Positions 57,037-64,000 of a stretch of 64,000 bases of DNA are shown piece by piece. Location: assembly GCA_038040395.1 (NCBI GenBank), contig JBBPIJ010000010.1, positions 1 through 64,000 on the forward strand, in the 5' to 3' direction. The notes beneath the pieces are model-generated. The model searched no databases. It saw nothing but the letters and a program-made list of their open reading frames with translations, and had not been told where the DNA came from. The position numbers were made by a program, and so were the translations under genes. The stretch is from VAXT01 sp038040395. Lineage in GTDB: Bacteria > Actinomycetota > Thermoleophilia > Gaiellales > Gaiellaceae. The first letter of the stretch is position 1; every line of letters starts with the position of its first letter.

Positions 57037-58956
57037 TTAGAGAAGTGCCTCTTGTTCCAGGACACCCTGCGGGTAGGCGATCACCATCACCTCGCACGGG
57101 GCCTTGCGAAGCACGAAATCGACGGTTGGGCTGAAGAACCGCGACTGTCGCCGCCAACGCGGCGCCGAGCCCATCACGATCAGGTCGACGTCGTGCTCCC
57201 GAGCCTCCTGCACGACCGTCTCTCCGATCGAACGCGACCGGACGATCTTCACCTGGATCGGGATCCCCTGCTCCGCCGCGAGCAGCTTTGCCTCGGCCAG
57301 CGAAGCCTCGGCCTGCTCGTCGGCGTCGATGAGCTCGACGTCGAGGGCCTGGTCGAGCGGAACGCGGATCACGTGTAACGCGAGCACGCTGCAGCGCTGC
57401 TCCTCGGCCAGCCTGAGCGCGACACCGAGTACCTCCTCGCCGATGATCCCGATCTTCATCGGCACGAGGATCCGCTGGTAGGCGCCCTCGATCTCGGGGA
57501 CGAGATCCCCCTGCACGAGGGTCACGCGCCCGAGGACCTCCTCGTGCGCGACGAGGCGCGAGCTCGTGTAGACCGCGATCCCGAAGGCGACCCAGATCGG
57601 CCCGGCCACACGCGCCGCATCGTGGGTCGCGATCGCCGCGATCCAGATCGCAAACGTGAGCGGCGCGCCGACGAGAGCGGCGACGGGCACTTCGGTCCCG
57701 CGGATGCGCACGTTGCCGGGGACGCGGTACGGACGCTCGAGCCCCGGCTCGGTGAACCGCAGGCGGACGACGGCGACCTGGGCCGCGGTGAACGCGATCA
57801 GGATGCCGAAGCTGTAGAGGCTCGCCAGGAACCGCACCGGATCGCCGGCGCCTCGCGCGATCAGGAGCACGCCGATCGCGACCACTGCCGTCCCGACGAT
57901 CGACGCCGGTGAGATGAGCGTCCGCCGACTGAGGCGGCCGAAGGCGCGCGGGAGCATGTCGTAGCGGCCGAGCGAGTACGCGAGCCGTCCCGCGCCCGAA
58001 AACGACGTCGTAATGACGGCGACGAGGATGAGCGTGCCCGTCAGACCGATGAAAACGCGGAGGACGTCCACGACCGCTCCTGGAAGCTCGCCGTGGAACG
58101 CCTCAGCCAACCCCACGAGCGGCGCTCTGTTCCACACCGTTCCGAGGTCGCTCGCGTACCCGCCAGGCCCATCCGGATCGAGATGAGCTGGATACGCAGA
58201 GATCGCGACGATCGCGATCAGGAAGGAGATGGCGACCGCGACACCGATGCCCACGAAGAGGCTTCGCGGCAGCGTCTTCCCGGGCTCGCGAGTCTCTGCG
58301 GCGAGGTTCGCAACCGTCTCGAGCCCCGTGAAGGCGAGCATCGCGGCCGGCAAGGCAAACGCAATCGCCGACCAGGTCGGAGCGATGCCAAGGTCTGTCC
58401 CCGCCCGCAGGTTGTCCAGCGAGAGGATCAACGGCAGGCCGAGCAGTACGAGCAGCAGTTGCCCCACGATCGACACGGCGGCGATCGCGATCGCCAGCCG
58501 GTAGAGCGCGGGCCGGCGGACGAATCGAATGGCTGCGACGACCACGATCACGGCCACTCCGACGACGAAGTCACCGGGGCTGTCCGCAAGCCAGTCCCAG
58601 CCGACCGCCTGCCCGAGGTAGTGCGGCACGAACAACGCCGCCAGCGCGATCACGATCACGTAGTCGAGGAGGAGCACCCAGCCGGTGAGGAAACCGAGCT
58701 GGTCGTTGAACGCCCGGCGCACGAAGGTTGCCGCGCCGCCCGTCTCGGGCAGGGCTGCCGTTCCCTCCGCGTAGGAGAGCGCGACGAGCAGGAAGAGCAG
58801 GCCGACGAGGAGCAGGACCCAGGGGGTGAATCCGAGCGCCTGGAGCGCGACGACGCCGAGCGCAAAGAAGAGCGACGACGCGATCTCGCCGTAGGCGACC
58901 GCCGCGAGCGAAGGCGTCTCGATGACGCGCTGCAGACCTGGGAGCTTTCTAGCCAC
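57037..58956 (-). CDS. APC-superfamily permease with C-terminal UspA domain (KimA-like)
   Basis: A 639-residue protein. About 12 transmembrane helices (1-~475), opening LPGLQRVIETPSLAAVAYGE with EGTAALPETGGAATFVRRAF, then a cytoplasmic UspA domain (~490-639) with YQRILVPMKIGIIGEEVLGV and LIVMGSAPRWRRQSRFFSPT. The same layout occurs in the potassium importer KimA, whose USP-like domain binds c-di-AMP. Neighbouring trkA/ceo genes support potassium rather than amino-acid transport (inference). GTG start, 3 bp after the small two-helix gene. Confidence 0.88.
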   Translation of the reverse strand: MARKLPGLQRVIETPSLAAVAYGEIASSLFFALGVVALQALGFTPWVLLLVGLLFLLVALSYAEGTAALPETGGAATFVRRAFNDQLGFLTGWVLLLDYVIVIALAALFVPHYLGQAVGWDWLADSPGDFVVGVAVIVVVAAIRFVRRPALYRLAIAIAAVSIVGQLLLVLLGLPLILSLDNLRAGTDLGIAPTWSAIAFALPAAMLAFTGLETVANLAAETREPGKTLPRSLFVGIGVAVAISFLIAIVAISAYPAHLDPDGPGGYASDLGTVWNRAPLVGLAEAFHGELPGAVVDVLRVFIGLTGTLILVAVITTSFSGAGRLAYSLGRYDMLPRAFGRLSRRTLISPASIVGTAVVAIGVLLIARGAGDPVRFLASLYSFGILIAFTAAQVAVVRLRFTEPGLERPYRVPGNVRIRGTEVPVAALVGAPLTFAIWIAAIATHDAARVAGPIWVAFGIAVYTSSRLVAHEEVLGRVTLVQGDLVPEIEGAYQRILVPMKIGIIGEEVLGVALRLAEEQRCSVLALHVIRVPLDQALDVELIDADEQAEASLAEAKLLAAEQGIPIQVKIVRSRSIGETVVQEAREHDVDLIVMGSAPRWRRQSRFFSPTVDFVLRKAPCEVMVIAYPQGVLEQEALL

Positions 58957-58959
58957 GGG

Positions 58960-59127
58960 TCACTTCGTCAGCTTCGCCGAAAGGTACAGCCGGAGAGCCC
59001 CGGCGAACACGAGCAGCCCGCCGAGCAGGTACCCGTAGGCGACGCCGCTGCCGCCGAGCGCTGCCGTCCGGATCAGGATCGCGACCCCGAGCCCGATCAT
59101 CAGCACCGCAAGCGCTCGGGCAAGCAT
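58960..59127 (-). CDS. 55-residue two-helix membrane protein
   Basis: MLARALAVLMIGLGVAILIR, TAALGGSGVAYGYLLGGLLV, FAGALRLYLSAKLTK. Two transmembrane helices joined by a Gly-rich turn, with basic ends. It lies exactly between the two APC-UspA genes (3 bp gaps on both sides), so it is likely an accessory subunit of one of them. Family not recognised. Confidence 0.75.
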   Translation of the reverse strand: MLARALAVLMIGLGVAILIRTAALGGSGVAYGYLLGGLLVFAGALRLYLSAKLTK

Positions 59128-59130
59128 CGG

Positions 59131-61059
59131 CTACTTCGCCCGCTTGCCGGCGATCACCGCGACGCGGGTGGGGCTGTTGCGAAGCACGAAGTCGACCGAG
59201 CGGCCGAAGATCGGCTTCCCCCCTCGCACCTTCGTGCGGGAGGCCCCGAGGATGATCACCTCGGCATCGCGGCGTAGAGCCTCGTCGACGATTTCCCGAC
59301 CGGCGCTTCGCCCCCTGACCAGTCGGCTCATGATCCGCACGCCCGCGTACGACTCGAGCAAGGACTGCGCCTCGTCGAGGATGGCGTAGGCACTCTCTTC
59401 CAGGTCGGGCATCTCGTCGTCGATCGAGCGCGCAAGCGGCACCTCGAGCACGTGGAGGATCACGATCCGAGCCCGCCGCTCGTTGGCCAGGCGAGCGGCA
59501 GCGACGAGCGCTTCCTCCGACTCCGCCGTCCTCAGGACCGGGACGAGAATCGTGCGGAACTCGACTTCGAGCCCGAGGACGAGCGCGGGCAGGCGCACGG
59601 TCTCGCGCAACGGGATGCGCGCGAACCGCCGCCTGTACACGGTGTAGATCGCGAACCCAAGCACGAGCCAGCCGAGGCCGACCCAGCGCGTCGTCGACTC
59701 CTGGACGAGCACCACGATCCACGCGATCCCGGTACCGAGCCCGCCCAGGAGTGCGAAGAGCGGCCAGTCGATCCCGCCGATGCGTAGGTTCGGGCGCGCG
59801 CGGTAGACGAGCTCCTCGTCCCGTCGGCGGATGCGAAGCGCAACAACCGCCGCGTGCGCGATCGTGAACGAGAGCATCGCGCCGAACGAGTACATCGTCC
59901 CGAGGAACGTCGTCTGGCCGGGGAGAATCACCGCGATCGACGCGAGCCCGGCGAAGACGACGATCGCGAGCCACGGGGTCTTGAAGCGCGGATGGAGCCG
60001 CCGAAACACCTCCGGTAGCTGTCGATAAGTGGCCATCGAGTACGTGATCCGCGATGCCCCGATGACCCCCGCGTTCGTGGCCACGAGGAGGATGGTCGCG
60101 GCCAGGAGGCCGACGTAGATCTCCAGGGAATGGAGCGCGAAGCCGTGCAGGTCGAGGTTCTTGACGAGCCCGAGGACCGGGTCGTTTGCGAAGCCGCCCT
60201 CCTCCGGCGGCAGCCCGAGCTGCGTCCGGTACTCGTCGCCGACCTTCTGCACCGGCAGAGCGGAGAGCGCGATCAGCGGCAACGTGAAGTAGATGGCGAA
60301 GACGGCGATCGCGACGAAGCGAATCGAGCGAGGGATGTCGCGCGGCGGATCGCGCACCTCCTCGGCGAGGTTCGACACGGTCTCGATTCCCGTGTAGGCG
60401 ATCATCGCCACGGGAATCGCGAGGAAGAAGTTGCCCCAGGTCGGCGCCGCCCCCCAGTGGACGTTGTCCACGAGGATTTCCGGGCTGAAGATGAGGACGA
60501 AGCCGAGGATGACGAGGAGGAGCTGGGTCGCGAAGTCGACGATCGCGAGGAACACGTTCAGGCCCGTCGCCTCCCGGACGCCGACGACGTTCAGCGCGAC
60601 GAGGAGCACGATCACGATCGCGCCTCCGACGACGTCCCACGGGTTCTCCCGCAGCGGCCCCCAGAAGATCGAGAGGTAGTGCGGGACGAAGAACGCCGAG
60701 ATGGCGATCGTGATGATGTAGTTGAGCATCTGGGCCCACGCCGCCCCGAAGCTGACGAGCTCGTTGAAGGCGTGGCGCGCGAAACTCGACGACCCGCCTG
60801 CCTCCGGGAAGCGCACGGTCCCTTCGGTGTACGTGAGCGCGGTGGCGGCGAAGATCAGGCCGGCGATGACGAAGACGAGCGGCGTCAGCCCGAGCGCGAA
60901 GACCGCCGTGACGCCGAGCGCGTAGTAGATCGACGAGCCGACGTTGCCGTAGGCCGTCGCAAAGAGGGCAGGCGTTCCGAGAACTCTCTCGAGTCGCTGT
61001 TCTCGCCGCCTACTCCGCCGGGGGGCCGGCTTGCTGGCCTCAGGCTCCGCGCTCGTCAC
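59131..61059 (-). CDS. APC-superfamily permease with C-terminal UspA domain (paralogue)
   Basis: A 642-residue paralogue of the protein at 57037: QRLERVLGTPALFATAYGNV, EGTVRFPEAGGSSSFARHAF, GIETVSNLAEEVRDPPRDIP, and a UspA domain (FRTILVPVLRTAESEEALVA ... VIILGASRTKVRGGKPIFG). The basic N-terminal extension KPAPRRSRRREQR is unique to this copy. Two non-identical copies in tandem may form a heteromer or differ in affinity. Confidence 0.88.
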   Translation of the reverse strand: MTSAEPEASKPAPRRSRRREQRLERVLGTPALFATAYGNVGSSIYYALGVTAVFALGLTPLVFVIAGLIFAATALTYTEGTVRFPEAGGSSSFARHAFNELVSFGAAWAQMLNYIITIAISAFFVPHYLSIFWGPLRENPWDVVGGAIVIVLLVALNVVGVREATGLNVFLAIVDFATQLLLVILGFVLIFSPEILVDNVHWGAAPTWGNFFLAIPVAMIAYTGIETVSNLAEEVRDPPRDIPRSIRFVAIAVFAIYFTLPLIALSALPVQKVGDEYRTQLGLPPEEGGFANDPVLGLVKNLDLHGFALHSLEIYVGLLAATILLVATNAGVIGASRITYSMATYRQLPEVFRRLHPRFKTPWLAIVVFAGLASIAVILPGQTTFLGTMYSFGAMLSFTIAHAAVVALRIRRRDEELVYRARPNLRIGGIDWPLFALLGGLGTGIAWIVVLVQESTTRWVGLGWLVLGFAIYTVYRRRFARIPLRETVRLPALVLGLEVEFRTILVPVLRTAESEEALVAAARLANERRARIVILHVLEVPLARSIDDEMPDLEESAYAILDEAQSLLESYAGVRIMSRLVRGRSAGREIVDEALRRDAEVIILGASRTKVRGGKPIFGRSVDFVLRNSPTRVAVIAGKRAK

Positions 61060-61096
61060 GAGCGCAGGCTAAGGCTTGGACCGGCCGGTTGGCGTG

Positions 61097-63142
61097 TTAG
61101 CCGTGTATCGAGACGATCAACGGGATGAGCAGGATCGCGACGATGTTGGCGATCTTGATCATCGGGTTGATGGCAGGCCCGGCCGTGTCCTTGTACGGGT
61201 CGCCGACCGTGTCGCCCGTGATGGCAGCAGCGTGAGCCTCGGAGCCCTTGCCGCCGTAGAGACCGTCCTCGATCAGCTTCTTCGCGTTGTCCCAGGCCCC
61301 GCCGCCCGAGGTCATCGCGATCGCGAGGAAGATCCCGGTCACGATCGAGCCGATCAGGAGCCCGCCCAGCATCTCGGGCTTGATGATCCCGGCGATCACC
61401 GGGAATGCGATCGGAATCAAGGCGGGCAGCAGCATGGCCTTGAGCGCCGAGCCGGTGACGATGTCGATCGCCTTGCCGTACTCGGGGCGCGCGGTTCCCT
61501 CCATGATCCCGGGGATCTCGCGGAACTGGCGCCTCACCTCTTGCACGACCTGGCCGCCAACCCGCCCGACGGCCTGCATCGCGAGCGAGGCGAAGAGGAA
61601 CGGCATCAGACCGCCGAGGAAAAGGCCCGCGATCACCCACGGGTCGGAGAGTGTGAAGGTGACCGTGTCGAGACCCTGATCAACCAGGCCACGCGTGTAC
61701 TGGTCGAAGAGGATCAGCGCCGCGAGGCCGGCCGAGCCGATGGCGTAGCCCTTCGTGACCGCTTTCGTCGTGTTGCCGACTGCGTCGAGCGGATCGGTGA
61801 TCGCCCGAACGGACTCGTCGAGGTTCGCCATCTCCGCGATTCCGCCCGCGTTGTCGGTCACCGGACCGTACGCGTCCAGCGCCACGATGAGGCCGGTCAT
61901 GGAGAGCTGCGCCATGACGGCCACGCCGATGCCGAAGATGTCCTGTCCGGCCGCGTAGTACGAGCCGACGATGCCAACCGCGATCACGATCACCGGCGCC
62001 GCGGTCGCCTGCATGCCGACGGCGAGGCCTTCAATGATGTTCGTCGCATGGCCCGTGCGCGAGGCGCTCGAGATCGACTTCACCGGCCCCCACCTAGTGC
62101 CCGTGTAGAACTCCGTGATCCCGACGAGCAGGAACGTGATGCCGAGCCCGATCAGCGCCGAGCCGTAGAGGTTCCAGAACGTGAAGGGACCATCGTCGAA
62201 CGCCTTCGTGATCGGGATGAAGCCGATCGCAGAGAGGATCGTCGCCGCCAGCACCGCCTTGTAGAGCGCATTCATGATCGAGCCACCCTTGCCAACGCGG
62301 GCGAACAGGGTCCCGATCACCGAGGCGAGGATCGCGATGCCGCCGATGGACAACGGATAGAGCCAGAGCTCGCTCGTCGGGAAAGACCTGGCGAGGAGCA
62401 TCACGGCGACCGCCGTCACCGCATACGTCTCGAAGAGGTCGGCCGCCATGCCGGCGCAGTCGCCTACGTTGTCGCCCACGTTGTCCGCGATCACTGCGGG
62501 GTTGCGGGGATCATCTTCGGGGATGCCCGCCTCGATCTTGCCGACGAGGTCGGCGCCGACGTCGGCCGCCTTCGTGTAGATGCCGCCGCCGAGACGGGCG
62601 AAGACCGAGATCAGGGAGCCACCGAAGGCAAGCCCGATCAGGTCGTCGATCGCCGAGTCGAACGAGTTGCCGAACAGGTCGGTGAGCACCCAGTAGTAGC
62701 CGGCGACGCCAAACAGGCCGAGACCGACGACGAGAAGGCCCGTGACCGAGCCCGCCCTGAAGGCGACGTTGAGCGCCGGCTTGAGCCCATGGCGCGCCGC
62801 TTCGGCGGTCCTCACGTTCGAGCGCACGGCCACGTTCATGCCGATGAACCCGGCGGCGCCGGAGAGGATGGCGCCGATGAGGAAGCCGATCGCGGTGCCC
62901 CAACCGAGCTCGTTGTAGAAGCCGAGCAGCAGGAACGGGACGACGGCGACGATCGCGATCGTCTGGTACTGGCGGCGCAGATAGGCGGAGGCGCCCTCCT
63001 GGACGGCGCGGGCGATCTCGCGCATTCGGTCGTTTCCGTCCGGCTGCTTCAGCAGCCAGTAGGTGAGCCCGATGCCCCAAGCGACGGCAACGCCTGCGCA
63101 AAGAAGCGCAAAGAGGACGGCGTGGTCGCGGAAGAAGCTCAG
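61097..63142 (-). CDS. hppA: Membrane proton-pumping pyrophosphatase, probable CTG start
   Basis: About 681 residues with 16 transmembrane helices. Substrate site DVGADLVGKIEAGIPEDDPR and DNVGDNVGDCAGMAADLFE. The residue pattern GNTTKAVTKGYAIGSAGLAA (Lys in place of the Ala of potassium-dependent enzymes) marks the K+-independent proton-pumping class. The first ATG (63025) would delete the conserved first helix HAVLFALLCAGVAVAWGIGL. Upstream, the frame is closed by TAA at 63155-63157, and the only initiator-like codon between is CTG 63142. It hydrolyses pyrophosphate to build proton-motive force. Confidence 0.92.
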   Translation of the reverse strand: MSFFRDHAVLFALLCAGVAVAWGIGLTYWLLKQPDGNDRMREIARAVQEGASAYLRRQYQTIAIVAVVPFLLLGFYNELGWGTAIGFLIGAILSGAAGFIGMNVAVRSNVRTAEAARHGLKPALNVAFRAGSVTGLLVVGLGLFGVAGYYWVLTDLFGNSFDSAIDDLIGLAFGGSLISVFARLGGGIYTKAADVGADLVGKIEAGIPEDDPRNPAVIADNVGDNVGDCAGMAADLFETYAVTAVAVMLLARSFPTSELWLYPLSIGGIAILASVIGTLFARVGKGGSIMNALYKAVLAATILSAIGFIPITKAFDDGPFTFWNLYGSALIGLGITFLLVGITEFYTGTRWGPVKSISSASRTGHATNIIEGLAVGMQATAAPVIVIAVGIVGSYYAAGQDIFGIGVAVMAQLSMTGLIVALDAYGPVTDNAGGIAEMANLDESVRAITDPLDAVGNTTKAVTKGYAIGSAGLAALILFDQYTRGLVDQGLDTVTFTLSDPWVIAGLFLGGLMPFLFASLAMQAVGRVGGQVVQEVRRQFREIPGIMEGTARPEYGKAIDIVTGSALKAMLLPALIPIAFPVIAGIIKPEMLGGLLIGSIVTGIFLAIAMTSGGGAWDNAKKLIEDGLYGGKGSEAHAAAITGDTVGDPYKDTAGPAINPMIKIANIVAILLIPLIVSIHG

Positions 63143-63243
63143 TGTTCTCGCCCGTTACGGATTGAGCGCCGAGTTCTCCCGGCGCGCGGAGTTTCTAACA
63201 CACACGCGGCCGGCGTGGGAAAAAGTGCTGGTGCGAAACGGGC

Positions 63244-64000
63244 TTAGCGGCGGCCGACGACGAGCTTCACGGGGAAGCCGCGCCGCTTGACCACGCCGGG
63301 GCGCGGGTTCTGCGAGATGACGCGCCCGACTCGCCGTGACTGCGCCCGCCGGATCCGTCCGACCGAGCAGTGTGCGCGGCGGATCTTGGTCTTCGCCTTG
63401 CGGAGGGTCAGCCCGACCACTCGCGGCACCCGGCAGCGGACCGTCGGAGGCGGAGGTGGCGGCGGGGGTGGCAGTGGCGGCGGAGGTGGCGGTGGTGGCG
63501 GAGGTGGCGGAGGTGGAGCCGGCGGTGGGGGCGGAGCCGGCGGTGGAGGTGGCGGCGGCGGACCAGCCGGACCCGAATACGTGTAGGTCACGGACATACC
63601 GGGCGTCAGTACCACTGAGTTGCATCCGAGCTGGGTGAAGTGCGTGCCGGTTCCGGCAGCCTGGACGCCTTCCGTCGAGCTGGCGCCGCCCTGAGTAGCG
63701 GTGCCGTAGATCACCTGGATGTTGTCGCTGTTCTCGGTGAAGATGACCTCGGCGTTGGCGCTGCCCCCGCCGACCAGATAGCCCATCTTGAACTGGATGA
63801 GGAACTGGCGGTTCGGCGCGGTGCCGATGGTCTGGGTGAAGATGCCCTGGGTACCCGCGTTCCTCGTGTCCATGTCGTCCCAGAGGACGATAAGGGCCCT
63901 GCCCTCGACCCGCGCCGGAATGCAGCCGTTCGCATACTGGAGGTTGGGCCCAGAGAAGTTGACGACGCCGTTCGAGCTCAGGTGAGCGTCGGTAAAGGTC
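63244..64000 (-). CDS. Secreted polyproline/PASTA-like protein (partial, N-terminus off the edge)
   Basis: The frame is open to the right end. The extracellular domain (~residues 1-135 visible) includes LSSNGVVNFSGPNLQYANGC, LIVLWDDMDTRNAGTQGIFT, RQFLIQFKMGYLVGGGSANA and EVIFTENSDNIQVIYGTATQ, a pattern like nidogen-type (NIDO) surface domains. A ~40-residue polyproline linker and a basic PASTA-like C-terminus (VRCRVPRVVGLTLRKAKTKI ... PVKLVVGRR) follow, nearly the same tail as in the dehydrogenase at 24692. Confidence 0.82.
   Translation of the reverse strand, partial: TFTDAHLSSNGVVNFSGPNLQYANGCIPARVEGRALIVLWDDMDTRNAGTQGIFTQTIGTAPNRQFLIQFKMGYLVGGGSANAEVIFTENSDNIQVIYGTATQGGASSTEGVQAAGTGTHFTQLGCNSVVLTPGMSVTYTYSGPAGPPPPPPPPAPPPPPAPPPPPPPPPPPPPPLPPPPPPPPPTVRCRVPRVVGLTLRKAKTKIRRAHCSVGRIRRAQSRRVGRVISQNPRPGVVKRRGFPVKLVVGRR

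Noticed and set aside
61076..63247. 723-codon + strand open frame antisense to the pyrophosphatase
   Set aside because: High-GC antisense frame with Arg/Asp/Glu-rich random composition; the minus strand carries all family motifs.

Overview
The window is high-GC bacterial DNA with dense, mostly overlapping genes (many ATGA, GTGA and TGATG junctions), frequent GTG and TTG starts, an Eis-type acetyltransferase, DUF3618/DUF4235/holin-X membrane proteins and many secreted proteins with proline-rich linkers and PASTA-like tails. This suggests a soil actinobacterium, most likely of the class Thermoleophilia (Gaiellales/Solirubrobacterales-like). That placement is inferred from gene families, not from a marker search.

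Layout. 1-2 kb: E1 alpha and the start of E1 beta of a pyruvate/branched-chain dehydrogenase, then an internally duplicated protein and a PRC-barrel protein. 2-6.5 kb: two c-di-GMP HD-GYP regulators, one a REC-GAF-GGDEF-REC-HD-GYP fusion, and argR. 6.6-8.7 kb: a five-gene membrane operon ending in a YihY/BrkB protein. 8.7-10.2 kb: cupredoxin-like secreted proteins and a cyclic-nucleotide-binding protein. 10.2-21 kb: a translation block (pheT, pheS, trmH-like, rplT, rpmI, infC, thrS) interleaved with two methyltransferases and small genes. 21-29.7 kb: XRE-TPR regulator, DNRLRE protein, CBS protein, coiled-coil protein, a Rieske oxygenase-MFS-sugar dehydrogenase operon and an ANTAR regulator. 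29.9-37.5 kb: transporters, a serine hydrolase, a delta-60 repeat protein, a csp-terminator-infA unit, small membrane and secreted proteins and a degenerate GGDEF protein. 37.7-40 kb: a response regulator plus KaiC-like ATPase lying between a tRNA-Val gene and a 44-bp copy of its 3' part. 40-47.6 kb: secreted proteins, eis-like, pcrA/uvrD, a PadR/HAAS pair and a cupin.

47.5-53.5 kb holds the most striking locus. A cobalamin riboswitch precedes two DUF4430 proteins, ecfT, a double EcfA ATPase, an S component, a secreted alpha/alpha-toroid protein and a CinA-type protein. Animal transcobalamin and intrinsic factor combine an alpha6/alpha6 barrel with a DUF4430-like beta domain, so this operon looks like a split bacterial counterpart feeding an ECF vitamin B12 importer. 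53.5-64 kb: VanZ, a degenerate HAD protein, a sugar dehydrogenase, a probable potassium-uptake locus (two TrkA/Ceo proteins and two APC-UspA permeases with a small two-helix protein between them), the proton-pumping pyrophosphatase and a partial polyproline/PASTA protein.

Recurring themes are: (i) three long imperfect palindromes (161-225 bp) lying exactly between minus-strand genes and abutting TAG stop codons; (ii) several genes whose conserved N-terminus lies upstream of any ATG/GTG/TTG, pointing to ATC or CTG starts; (iii) a family of cupredoxin-like domains that progressively lose copper ligands. I saw no rRNA, CRISPR array, transposase or integrase.
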